From positions 1-54,064 of IMG/VR virus record IMGVR_UViG_3300047472_000443: DNA of 54,064 bases. The stretch is one strand, 5' to 3'. Source of the DNA: a virus. The position numbers and the translations under genes are program-made. Positions 47,178-54,064 of this stretch are shown in pieces; position 1 is the first letter of the stretch, and each line of letters begins with the position of its first letter. The notes under the pieces are model-generated. The model had not been told where the DNA came from. It was given only the letters and a program-made list of their open reading frames with translations, and searched no databases.

Positions 47178-48730
47178 GCCGGACGCCCTCCCGCATCGAT
47201 CGGCTGCGCGCCGAGCATAAGGCTGGCGCCAATATCGCCGGCAAGCTCCCGGCCCGGCCGAACAAGCCCCGGGCCCGGCCGGCTGCGACCGATCAGATCG
47301 GTGCCGGCACCGAGGCGATCCGGCTGGTGCCGCTCAACCTGCTCTCGATTTCAACGCACAACGTCCGGACCGCCAACGCCGAGGAGGATATAGGCAGCCT
47401 CGCCGATTCGATTCACAATCTCGGCCTGATTGCGAACCTCGCTGCTCACCCCGAGCTCGGCGAAGGGTACGGTGTGTACGCCGGCGGACGCCGCTTGCGC
47501 GCGCTGTGGCACAACCGCGATCTCGGCAGGATCCCGTTCGATTGGCCGGTGCCGATCCGGCTGGGCACCGCCGACGAGGCGCGCGAGGTCAGCCTCGCCG
47601 AGAACGTCCAGCGCCTGCCAATGAACCCCGTTGACGAATTCGAGGCCTATTCGCGCCTCGTCGCCGATCACGCCGACGAGACGGATCCCGCCGCTTTCGT
47701 CGCGAAGCGCTTCCACAAGACGCGGATCTATGTCGAGCAGCGCCTCCGGCTCGCCGCGCTCGCGCCCGAGATCCTCGATGCGCTGCGCGATGGCGAGATC
47801 CGCCTCGAGAGCGCGAACGCCTATGCAGGATTCGACGACCAGCATCTGCAGGCGGTCGTCTATCGCGCCGAGGAATTCCGGACCTTCGGGCGCCACGAAC
47901 CCCGCAATATCCGCGATGCGATGCGGCTCCGCACTTACCCGGCCACGATCCGGCAGGCGCGCTATGTCGGGCTCGATGCCTACGAGCGTGCCGGCGGTCG
48001 CACCGATCGCGATCTTTTCATGGGGCAGGAAGAAGGCGATCGCCTGCTCGATCCATCTATCCTCGATCGACTGGCGCGCGAGAAAGCGGAAGCAGAATTG
48101 CCAGCATCCATCGCACGCGACGGATTCGGCAAGGGCGAGCTGGTCGATGGCTTCGCCGAGCTGCATGCGGTGGCGATGCCGCGGCCGCCTAAGGGCTTCA
48201 CACTGGGCGCGGTGGTACCGACCAATGCCGCGGCGCGCTTGCATGCGCTGCTCTCTCCGGGCGAGAGGCAGACGTGCGCCGGCATTTACGCACTCGATGT
48301 CGGCGATGACGGTCTGGTCTGTGTCGGCTGGTTCGCGCCGATCGCCCCGCCGGCGCCGGCGCCGAACCTGCCCCCGAAGGATCCGCCAGCGGATCTGCGG
48401 TCAAGCCTTCCGCCCGAAAAACAAAAGCGCATGGACGCCGCGATCGGCATCATCGACGGCACCACGGCCGCCACTCGGGCCGACAAGGAGCGCGCCGATC
48501 GGGTGCGCCGGCTGGCGGGCCACATCGCCGTCGCACGCGCGATCGGCGATGTGCTGGATGGCAAGGCCTTCATGCCGGCCGACGTCCTGTGGGTCCCGAC
48601 GATCGCGCAAGTCGAAGGCGATCCCGACACGCTACTGGTGGCGGTCCAGATCCGCCTCCCGCGCGCGGAATTCGAGGCCGCGATGCCCGACGCCGAAACC
48701 CGGCTCGCCGACGAGGAGACCGTGCGATGA
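47174..48730 (+). CDS. ParB-like DNA-binding protein
   Basis: A 518-residue ParB/RepB/Spo0J-family protein. The N-terminal ParB domain holds VRTANAEEDIGSLADSIHNL, GLIANLAAHPE, the CTP-binding box YGVYAGGRRLRAL (about 96-108) and SLAENVQR (about 139-146). A helix-turn-helix follows (FVAKRFHKTRIYVEQRLRLA) and a C-terminal region of phage type replaces the usual dimer domain. No ParA is next to it, so it may act as a regulator, clamp or single-protein segregation factor. Confidence 0.85.
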   Translation: MSRTPSRIDRLRAEHKAGANIAGKLPARPNKPRARPAATDQIGAGTEAIRLVPLNLLSISTHNVRTANAEEDIGSLADSIHNLGLIANLAAHPELGEGYGVYAGGRRLRALWHNRDLGRIPFDWPVPIRLGTADEAREVSLAENVQRLPMNPVDEFEAYSRLVADHADETDPAAFVAKRFHKTRIYVEQRLRLAALAPEILDALRDGEIRLESANAYAGFDDQHLQAVVYRAEEFRTFGRHEPRNIRDAMRLRTYPATIRQARYVGLDAYERAGGRTDRDLFMGQEEGDRLLDPSILDRLAREKAEAELPASIARDGFGKGELVDGFAELHAVAMPRPPKGFTLGAVVPTNAAARLHALLSPGERQTCAGIYALDVGDDGLVCVGWFAPIAPPAPAPNLPPKDPPADLRSSLPPEKQKRMDAAIGIIDGTTAATRADKERADRVRRLAGHIAVARAIGDVLDGKAFMPADVLWVPTIAQVEGDPDTLLVAVQIRLPRAEFEAAMPDAETRLADEETVR

Positions 48731-49218
48731 CGGACTGGCCCGATTGGCGGGTCTCCAGCCTCACCCCGATCATGGTGGTTGAGGTCTGCGGACCGGACGA
48801 GGTGCGCGACGTCGCGTTCTTCCGCATCCCTGACAACGGACTGCTGCGTTCCGCAGAAGGCGAACGCGCCGTCAAGCGCGCCCGGCTCGGCGCGGCCGCC
48901 CCGGCGCTGGCAAAAGCGCTCGAGGCGGCGCTCCTCGCCCTTCGCAGCTATCAGCAGGGCAACGGCTCGCCCGAGCTGGCCGAGGAGATCGTGGAATTCG
49001 GCGATCGGGTGATCGCCACGGCGCTCGGGCTGATCCCGGAGCAAACGTCAGGACAGGCCATCTCGGCCGAGAGGTCGAAGGCCGATGAGATGTGCCTCGA
49101 CGTAAAATGCGGCTGGACCGGCCTGTGGACGCATCTGGTCCGGGAACGCTGCCCGATATGCGGCGGCGAAGCCCAGCCCATGATGCGCGTGCTCGGCGAG
49201 GGCGATGCCGATGTCTGA
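48727..49218 (+). CDS. Early protein with C-terminal zinc ribbon
   Basis: A 163-residue protein. The C-terminus CLDVKCGWTGLWTHL..ERCPICGGE is a zinc-ribbon pattern. The helical middle has ALAKALEAALLALRSYQQ. The family is not recognised. ATG 48727 overlaps the ParB-like stop. Confidence 0.6.
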   Translation: MTDWPDWRVSSLTPIMVVEVCGPDEVRDVAFFRIPDNGLLRSAEGERAVKRARLGAAAPALAKALEAALLALRSYQQGNGSPELAEEIVEFGDRVIATALGLIPEQTSGQAISAERSKADEMCLDVKCGWTGLWTHLVRERCPICGGEAQPMMRVLGEGDADV

Positions 49219-49450
49219 GAATGTGGCGGCAAACCAGCTGCGCCTTTTCATCGAGCGGATCGAGCGGCTCGAGGAAGAGAAGAAGGGCATGGCGGACGAT
49301 ATCCGCGATGTTTACGCCGAGGCGAAATCCCAAGGCTACGACGCGAAGACGATGCGCGCGATCGTGCGCCTGCGGAAGATGGAGAAGCACGCCCGGGACG
49401 AGGCAGAGACGCTGCTCGATACCTACAAAGCCGCGCTGGGGCTGGACTAA
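49211..49450 (+). CDS. gapR: GapR-family DNA-binding protein (DUF2312)
   Basis: A 79-residue protein matching GapR: SENVAANQLRLFIERIERLEEE then DIRDVYAEAKSQGYDAKTMR and KMEKHARDEAETLLDTY. In Caulobacter GapR clamps overtwisted DNA ahead of forks. ATG 49211 fits the family start and has GAGG 8 bases upstream; ATG 49205 is an alternative. A phage copy may assist replication or transcription of its own genome. Confidence 0.85.
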   Translation: MSENVAANQLRLFIERIERLEEEKKGMADDIRDVYAEAKSQGYDAKTMRAIVRLRKMEKHARDEAETLLDTYKAALGLD

Positions 49451-49800
49451 TGAGCCGACGCGACACTCGCCCGGTCAGGAGCCCCATGCCGGCGCACCTC
49501 GTGCCGATATTCGATGAGGCGTCGGCCGAGATCCAACGCATCAGCGAGGCTGCGTTTGCTGCGGCCCTGGCTTCTGGTCCGCATCGCGATCAGGCAGAGC
49601 TGATCAACGACGCGCATTCGATTCAGGCGGAACTCGCAGCGGTGGCGTCGTCGGTCTTCCTGCTCCGACTCTGCGCCTGCCGCCCAATGTACGGGGCCGA
49701 TGTCGTTTGGGCGATCGCCCGCCAGGACGTGATCCAGCGGATCGACCAGCAAGCTACGTTCGCCATCGCGGCGATCGCCGCACGCGGGGGCTTGCGATGA
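49450..49800 (+). CDS. Early hypothetical protein
   Basis: A 116-residue mostly helical protein (LVPIFDEASAEIQRISEAAF, VIQRIDQQATFAIAAIAARG). No family is recognised. One-base overlap upstream (TAATG) and ATGA downstream. Confidence 0.55.
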   Translation: MSRRDTRPVRSPMPAHLVPIFDEASAEIQRISEAAFAAALASGPHRDQAELINDAHSIQAELAAVASSVFLLRLCACRPMYGADVVWAIARQDVIQRIDQQATFAIAAIAARGGLR

Positions 49801-50288
49801 CCGACATCGTCACCACGCCCACCAAGGAAAGCCAGTACGGTCGATCTTGGGCGGTCGATATAGCCGCTGTCGCCGAGGCCTCAAAGCTCGGCTCGGGCGC
49901 CACGATCGGCTGCTGGATCGTCGAGGCCCGCTGGGCGCATCCGCTTTGGCACTCCTACTATTTCACCCTGATTCATCTCAGGCCGGTGTCGGACTGTCCC
50001 GATCCGGTGGTCGCTCTGCCCGGTGCGACACACGAATTCGGCGTGTTCGCGATGAACCCCGAGATCGATCGCGAGCCTCAATTGCGCGATCGCCGCGCTG
50101 CGCTGCTCCATCCGGTGAACTTCGCCGCCCAGCTGATCGAGCCGTCGGATGATGCGGCGATTGCCCGCATCGAGGATGCTATCGACCGGGTCATTCGCGG
50201 GCTGCTGAACCCCGACACGGACGCCCTGCAGAGCTGGATCGCCCTGTTCGGCGATTCGCTGATCCGGCCGGAATATCGCGGACAATGA
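49797..50288 (+). CDS. Early hypothetical protein
   Basis: A 163-residue alpha-beta protein (TIGCWIVEARWAHPLWHSYY, FTLIHLRPVSDCPDPVVALP, AIARIEDAIDRVIRGLLNPD). No family is recognised. It overlaps the ATPase gene by ATGA and could be its partner. Confidence 0.6.
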   Translation: MTDIVTTPTKESQYGRSWAVDIAAVAEASKLGSGATIGCWIVEARWAHPLWHSYYFTLIHLRPVSDCPDPVVALPGATHEFGVFAMNPEIDREPQLRDRRAALLHPVNFAAQLIEPSDDAAIARIEDAIDRVIRGLLNPDTDALQSWIALFGDSLIRPEYRGQ

Positions 50289-52102
50289 CGTCGCATCCTG
50301 TCTCGATAGAATTGCTCGAGGAATTCCACCTCCTCGAGGTCGGCACGACGCGCAGCGGCAAGACGTACCTCCTGCGGGGGTTGCTTGAGCGGTTGTATCG
50401 CGCCGATCGGCGTGTCGCCGCGGTCGACAAGCTCGGCAACCATTGGGGGCTGACGCACTCGGCCGATGGCCAAAGGCCCGGGCTCGACTTCATCATTTTC
50501 GGCGGCCGCCACGCGCATCTGCCGATGACGCCGGCGGACGGCGCGTTCCTCGGCAGGATGCTGGTCGAGCGCAGCTTTCCCGCGATCTTCGATGTCAGCC
50601 AGTGGAAACCGCACGAACAGGAAAGCTGGGTGGCGGATTTCGCTGACGCCGTCTTCGAGCACAATTACGGTCGCGGCCCGCTCCATCTGTCATTCGACGA
50701 GGCGCAGTCATGGGCGCCACAGGGCGCCGGCGCGCTATCGACAGCTTCGATCCGTCGGCTGGCCGAGCAAGGCGCCGGCAACGGTATCCTGCTGATCCTG
50801 GCGGTCCAACGGCTTGCCCGCCTCGATATCACAGTGCGGAACCTCGCCCAGGCCGTGATCGCGTTGCGCCAGCCCGGCACGCAGGATCGGCGCGCGCTGC
50901 GCGATCTCGTCGAGGCCAGCCTGGATGATGCCAAGGCGTTCGACGCCGCGCTGCCCCAGCTCGGCACCGGTGAGGGGTTCCTTTGGACGCCGGGCTCCGG
51001 CGAGATCATCCGGGCGCGCTTCCCAACGAACACCACCTTCGATTCGAGCCGCACCCCCAAGCATGGTGACCTCGCGCCGGCGCCGATCGGCGCGATGTCG
51101 GCGATCGTCGAGGATCTGCGCGCCGCTTTGGGATCGCCAGAGGGCCCGGTGAAAGGATCTGCAGAGGTGCGGGTGGCAGAGCTCGAGCGCCAACTTTCAT
51201 CGGTACGGGCGCAGCTCCAGCATGAGCAAGATCAGCGCAACGCGATAGTGATGATCGGGCAGCGGGCAACGGCAGCGCTATTCAAGGTTGTCGAAGTCGC
51301 GCTCGAAGAAGCGGATTGCGCCAACGGCAGCCTTCGCGAGCTGCTCGGAATTGAGAACTTGGCCGCTGGCGCTTCCGATCCCTCTGGCGTCCCCTCTCCG
51401 GGCGGCGAGGACGTGGCGGGCGAAGGCTTTGGTCAGCGATCGTCCGCCACGGACATTTCGAACCTGGCCGTGCACCCCCCTGGGCACGGCGAAGGCGCAG
51501 CGGGCGGGGAGGCCGTATTCTTCCCGCCCGCTGACAGCGACACACATTCCGAGGTCCCGGCAGTTGTTGCCGAGCCCGCGGTGGGCGGGCGATCTGAGGG
51601 GGTCTCTCCGCCCACCGCGCATACTCGCCGGCGATCGCCGACACAGCCCCCCGCCCGGCCCGCCATGGCCGAGCGCATCGTGGCAAAACTCATTGAAGTC
51701 GCGCCGGCGCGCCTTACCTGGCGGCAACTCGCGTCCCTCCTCGGATATTCGCCGGACGGCGGCTATTTTCGCGCAGGAAAACGGGCAGCGTTGGAAACCA
51801 GCGAAATCGTCGAAGACGGCGATTGCGTCCGCGCCGTCGTCCGCGGCCGCAAGCGCGCGCTCGATCGAGCAGGGGCCATCGACCTGTGGCGATCGGTCCT
51901 GCAGGATCCCGCGCCGCGGATTATCGACGCGCTCATCACCATGGGTGCCGGCACCAAAGCCGATCTTGCAACCTGGCTTGGCTACTCTTCATCCGGTGGC
52001 CATTTTCGCAAGGGCCTCGCGCTTCTGCGCCAGAACGGCGTCGCGATCGAGAGCGGCGACGTCGTGCGCCTCGCTGACCCACTACCGGGGCAGAGCGCAT
52101 GA
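50285..52102 (+). CDS. HerA/FtsK-like ATPase with C-terminal winged helices
   Basis: A 605-residue P-loop protein of the HerA/FtsK/VirB4 type: Walker A GTTRSGKT at 20-27, Walker B LHLSFDEAQ at 133-141 and a sensor glutamine in LAVQRLARLD (about 175). These motors pump DNA in rings. A coiled coil (about 280-310), a low-complexity linker (about 350-460), and two winged-helix-like repeats (RQLASLLGYSPDGGYFRAGK; LATWLGYSSSGGHFRKG) complete it. It is encoded next to the ParB-like and GapR genes, so a role in phage DNA replication or segregation is likely; a role in packaging is unlikely because terminase is present. Confidence 0.75.
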   Translation: MTSHPVSIELLEEFHLLEVGTTRSGKTYLLRGLLERLYRADRRVAAVDKLGNHWGLTHSADGQRPGLDFIIFGGRHAHLPMTPADGAFLGRMLVERSFPAIFDVSQWKPHEQESWVADFADAVFEHNYGRGPLHLSFDEAQSWAPQGAGALSTASIRRLAEQGAGNGILLILAVQRLARLDITVRNLAQAVIALRQPGTQDRRALRDLVEASLDDAKAFDAALPQLGTGEGFLWTPGSGEIIRARFPTNTTFDSSRTPKHGDLAPAPIGAMSAIVEDLRAALGSPEGPVKGSAEVRVAELERQLSSVRAQLQHEQDQRNAIVMIGQRATAALFKVVEVALEEADCANGSLRELLGIENLAAGASDPSGVPSPGGEDVAGEGFGQRSSATDISNLAVHPPGHGEGAAGGEAVFFPPADSDTHSEVPAVVAEPAVGGRSEGVSPPTAHTRRRSPTQPPARPAMAERIVAKLIEVAPARLTWRQLASLLGYSPDGGYFRAGKRAALETSEIVEDGDCVRAVVRGRKRALDRAGAIDLWRSVLQDPAPRIIDALITMGAGTKADLATWLGYSSSGGHFRKGLALLRQNGVAIESGDVVRLADPLPGQSA

Positions 52103-52338
52103 GCCGCGACGACCGCGACACAATCGTCAGCCGCGATGTGATAGCAGGCTGTTTCACCTGCCACGGCAGCGAAGCTCACTGGCGCGGTGCGCAGGCTCAA
52201 GGCACCGCCGCCCGGCATCACGATCTCACCGGCCATCCAACTTGGTGCGATGTGGCCATGTCTGTCCGCTACGGCCGCGCGCCGGCGAACGATGGGCAAC
52301 TCGACATCGAGACGGCGATAGCCGCGGTGCCCGCATGA
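52099..52338 (+). CDS. Small zinc-finger-like protein
   Basis: A 79-residue protein with CFTCHGSEAHWRG followed by AARHHDLTGHPTW, i.e. a C-x2-C and two histidines spaced as in treble-clef or C2H2 phage proteins. Overlaps the ATPase stop (ATGA). Function unknown. Confidence 0.6.
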   Translation: MSRDDRDTIVSRDVIAGCFTCHGSEAHWRGAQAQGTAARHHDLTGHPTWCDVAMSVRYGRAPANDGQLDIETAIAAVPA

Positions 52339-52604
52339 GCCTTCACCCGGCAATCGAACAAATGGTGCGCACATTTGCCCGCGGGCTTGCTGCGGCGGAT
52401 GTTGCGCGCGCCACTACTGATTCCCGGAGCCCCGCATGCGCTGCGCCATCTACGCCCGTTTCTCAACCGACCTCCAAAATCCCAGATCGGCCGAGGACCA
52501 AGCGCGGATCTGCCGCGAGCGCGCAGAGCGCGAAGGCTGGACAGTCTTCGAAACCTACCTCGATCTCGCCATCTCGGGATCCAGCAACAGGCGACCCGGC
52601 ATGA
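52335..52604 (+). CDS. Small protein overlapping the recombinase start
   Basis: ATG at 52335 (ATGA overlap) gives MSLHPAIEQMVRTFARGLAA, a plausible helical start. The frame runs on to 52604 inside the recombinase gene with proline/serine-rich nonsense-like sequence. Either a small early gene truncated by the recombinase, or a genuine overlap. Confidence 0.35.
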   Translation: MSLHPAIEQMVRTFARGLAAADVARATTDSRSPACAAPSTPVSQPTSKIPDRPRTKRGSAASAQSAKAGQSSKPTSISPSRDPATGDPA

Positions 52605-54064
52605 CGCAGATGCTCGCGGATGCCGCGTCCGGCTGCTTCGACATCGTGATCGCTGAGGATCTCGACCGGATTTCCCGCGATCAGGAGGATATCGCCGGCA
52701 TCTACAAAAGGTTTCGCTTCGCCGGCGTCCAGCTGTTCACCTTGAGCGACGGTCAGGTCAGCGAGATCCACATCGGCCTCAAGGGCACGATGAACGCGCT
52801 CGAGCTGCGCAAGATGGCCGACAAGATCCGCCGCGGCCAGAAGAGCGCGGTCGAGCGTGGAAAGATCTCCGGCGGTATCTGCTACGGCTACCGGGCGGCG
52901 CCGGTGCTGCACGAGGACGGCAGGCTTGAGCGCGGGCTGCGCGAGATCGTGCCGGAAGAAGCCGAAGTGGTCCGCAGGATCTACCGCGAGTTTCTCAACG
53001 ATCGCAGCCCAAAGGCAATCGCGCACGGGCTCAATGCCGACCGCATCCCCTCGCCGATGGGCGGTGAGTGGCGCGCGCCGGCGATCACCGGCTCGCGCGG
53101 GCGGCTGATCGGCGTGCTTCGCAACCCGATCTACTCCGGGCGCTTCGCCTACAATCGCGTGCGCATGCTCACGGATCCGCAAAGCCGGAACCGCGTCTCG
53201 CGGCTCAATGATCGGGCTGACATCGTGTGGAACGACGTTCCCGAACTCGCGATCGTCGCCCCGGCCGACTGGCAGGCGGTCCAGGAGCGGATCGATGCCG
53301 CCGCCGAGCTCCCGCTTTACGTGCGCAGCAAGATCCGCCCGCGCCGATTGCTGTCCGGCCTGGTGAAGTGCGGTGAGTGCGGCGGAAATTACACGGTCAT
53401 CGGCTCGGAGCGCTGGGGCTGCTCACGTCATCGCGAAGCGGGCACCTGCTCCAATGGACGTCGCATCGCCACGCACGAACTCGAGCAGCGCGTATTGGCC
53501 GGTCTGAAGCAAAAGCTGCTCTCGGCCGAGGCCGTGGATATCCTCGTGCGGCAATACCACACGGACCGGCAAGCGGAGCTGAAGCGGGTTGCGCGCACCA
53601 GGTCGGCGATCGATCTGCGTCTGCAGGCGGCCGAGGCGGCGATCAAACGGCTGGTGGCGGCGATCGCCGACGGCGCCGCGGGCTTTGCCGAGATCGAGCA
53701 GGTACTGCGGGAGAAGAAATCCGAGCGCGACGCGCTCAAGGCCGATCGTGAAGAGCTGGCAGCCGCCGCGGTGATCGCGCTCCACCCGCAAATCGCGGAA
53801 ACCTATCGGGCGATGATTTCATCGCTCTCCCTGACAACGGGAAATGCAGAAGCTGACCACGACCTTGCGGTGCAAATCCGCGCGCTGGTGGACACGATCA
53901 CGATTCGGCCAACCGAAAGGGGGCCGCTCGACATCGACGTTCTGGGATCGCTGCAGGCTGTCCTGGATATGGCAAACCACTCCCGGCCCGCTCCAAGGGG
54001 AACGGGCCGGGTGGTTGTGCTGGTAGCGGAGGAGGGACTTGAACCCCCGACACGCGGATTATGA
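52436..54064 (+). CDS. Large serine recombinase (integrase)
   Basis: A 542-residue serine recombinase. The resolvase domain has nucleophile S10 in YARFSTDLQ, then RPGMTQMLADAASGCFDIVI and EDLDRISRD. The recombinase domain covers about 150-270 (GICYGYRAAP, KAIAHGLNADRIPSPMGG). A zinc ribbon lies at about 312-340 (CGECGGNYTV...CSRHREAGTC). A coiled coil (about 375-440) sets the direction of recombination. The last 13 residues, VAEEGLEPPTRGL, and the stop are antisense to a tRNA 3' half, so the true C-terminus depends on which attachment site is occupied. It is the most likely integrase of the 45-kb phage. Confidence 0.9.
   Translation: MRCAIYARFSTDLQNPRSAEDQARICRERAEREGWTVFETYLDLAISGSSNRRPGMTQMLADAASGCFDIVIAEDLDRISRDQEDIAGIYKRFRFAGVQLFTLSDGQVSEIHIGLKGTMNALELRKMADKIRRGQKSAVERGKISGGICYGYRAAPVLHEDGRLERGLREIVPEEAEVVRRIYREFLNDRSPKAIAHGLNADRIPSPMGGEWRAPAITGSRGRLIGVLRNPIYSGRFAYNRVRMLTDPQSRNRVSRLNDRADIVWNDVPELAIVAPADWQAVQERIDAAAELPLYVRSKIRPRRLLSGLVKCGECGGNYTVIGSERWGCSRHREAGTCSNGRRIATHELEQRVLAGLKQKLLSAEAVDILVRQYHTDRQAELKRVARTRSAIDLRLQAAEAAIKRLVAAIADGAAGFAEIEQVLREKKSERDALKADREELAAAAVIALHPQIAETYRAMISSLSLTTGNAEADHDLAVQIRALVDTITIRPTERGPLDIDVLGSLQAVLDMANHSRPAPRGTGRVVVLVAEEGLEPPTRGL
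53999..54016 (-). repeat. Inverted copy of the block at 761-778
   Basis: GGAACGGGCCGGGTGGTT is the exact reverse complement of 761-778. After two bases it continues GCTGGTAGCGG, which is close to the reverse complement at 747-758. The two window ends therefore share a partial sphingomonad-like repeat in opposite orientation. Confidence 0.6.
54021..54064 (-). tRNA. 3' half of a tRNA with anticodon CAT (partial)
   Basis: The reverse complement reads U33, anticodon CAT, AA, anticodon stem TCCGC, variable GTGTC, T-arm GGGGG-TTCAAGT-CCCTC, acceptor CTCCGCT, A73 and CCA, exactly positions 33-76. The T-stem pairs completely (one G-T). Elongator methionine or lysidine-isoleucine tRNA cannot be told apart without the 5' half, which lies past the window. 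The serine recombinase stop codon occupies U33-C34-A35 on the opposite strand. This is the likely attachment site. Confidence 0.85.

Noticed and set aside
51288-52334. Plus-strand frame inside the ATPase gene
   Set aside because: Only the last part from ATG 52335 is plausible as a separate small gene; the rest is proline/serine/arginine shadow of the ATPase linker and winged helices.
1-54064. A Mu-type transposable phage
   Set aside because: Despite the Mu-like tail and Gam, there is no MuA-type transposase or MuB; integration enzymes are a tyrosine integrase and a serine recombinase.

Overview
The window is GC-rich DNA carrying a large, mostly intact temperate-phage genome (prophage or phage-plasmid). 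The host is most likely an alphaproteobacterium of the Sphingomonas type. This rests on base and codon composition, on the style of the phage genes (GapR-like and ParB-like proteins, Mu-type tail with lambda-type head), and on a multi-hairpin intergenic repeat at about 676-784 that I recall as typical of sphingomonads. No ribosomal RNA or housekeeping gene is present to fix the species.

Left region (1-5100) is accessory. It holds a GH19 lysozyme, a winged-helix protein with a coupled 26-residue leader ORF, a decayed copy of an integrase 3' end, a HTH-antitoxin/PIN-toxin pair, a 43-residue conserved small protein, and an intact P4-type tyrosine integrase. The integrase 3' end is duplicated, so the toxin-antitoxin pair lies between two direct copies. 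From 5.1 to 7.6 kb come a membrane-anchored unknown, a D12-class adenine methyltransferase and small unknowns.

The minus strand from 41.8 kb down to 7.6 kb is the late region, read right to left. It starts with a winged-helix regulator and a Q-like-positioned protein, followed by a candidate promoter and leader terminator. Then come Mu-type Gam, small genes, terminase, lambda-type head genes (gpW, portal, S49 protease, decoration, capsid, FII-like connector) and a Mu-type contractile tail (sheath, tube, frameshifted chaperone, lysozyme-bearing tape measure, DNA circularisation protein, gp44-48 baseplate). Tail fibres and two SGNH hydrolases follow, and the lysis cassette closes the series (holin, M15 endopeptidase, second small membrane protein, overlapping Rz/Rz1 spanins).

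The immunity region is at 41.8-45.4 kb. A Cro/YdaS-like gene diverges from a CI-like repressor. Downstream of the repressor, in the position of lambda rexAB, lie two tandem paralogous genes of unknown function with small ORFs between and after them, then a HigA-type antitoxin gene broken by an amber codon. The paralog pair is the best candidate for an undescribed lysogen-expressed exclusion system.

The rightward early operon (44.9-52.6 kb) is tightly overlapped. It encodes regulators, small membrane proteins, a ParB-like protein, GapR, and a HerA/FtsK-like ATPase, but no recognisable helicase, primase or polymerase. It ends in a large serine recombinase whose last 13 codons and stop are antisense to the 3' half of a CAT-anticodon tRNA, marking the attachment site at the right edge.
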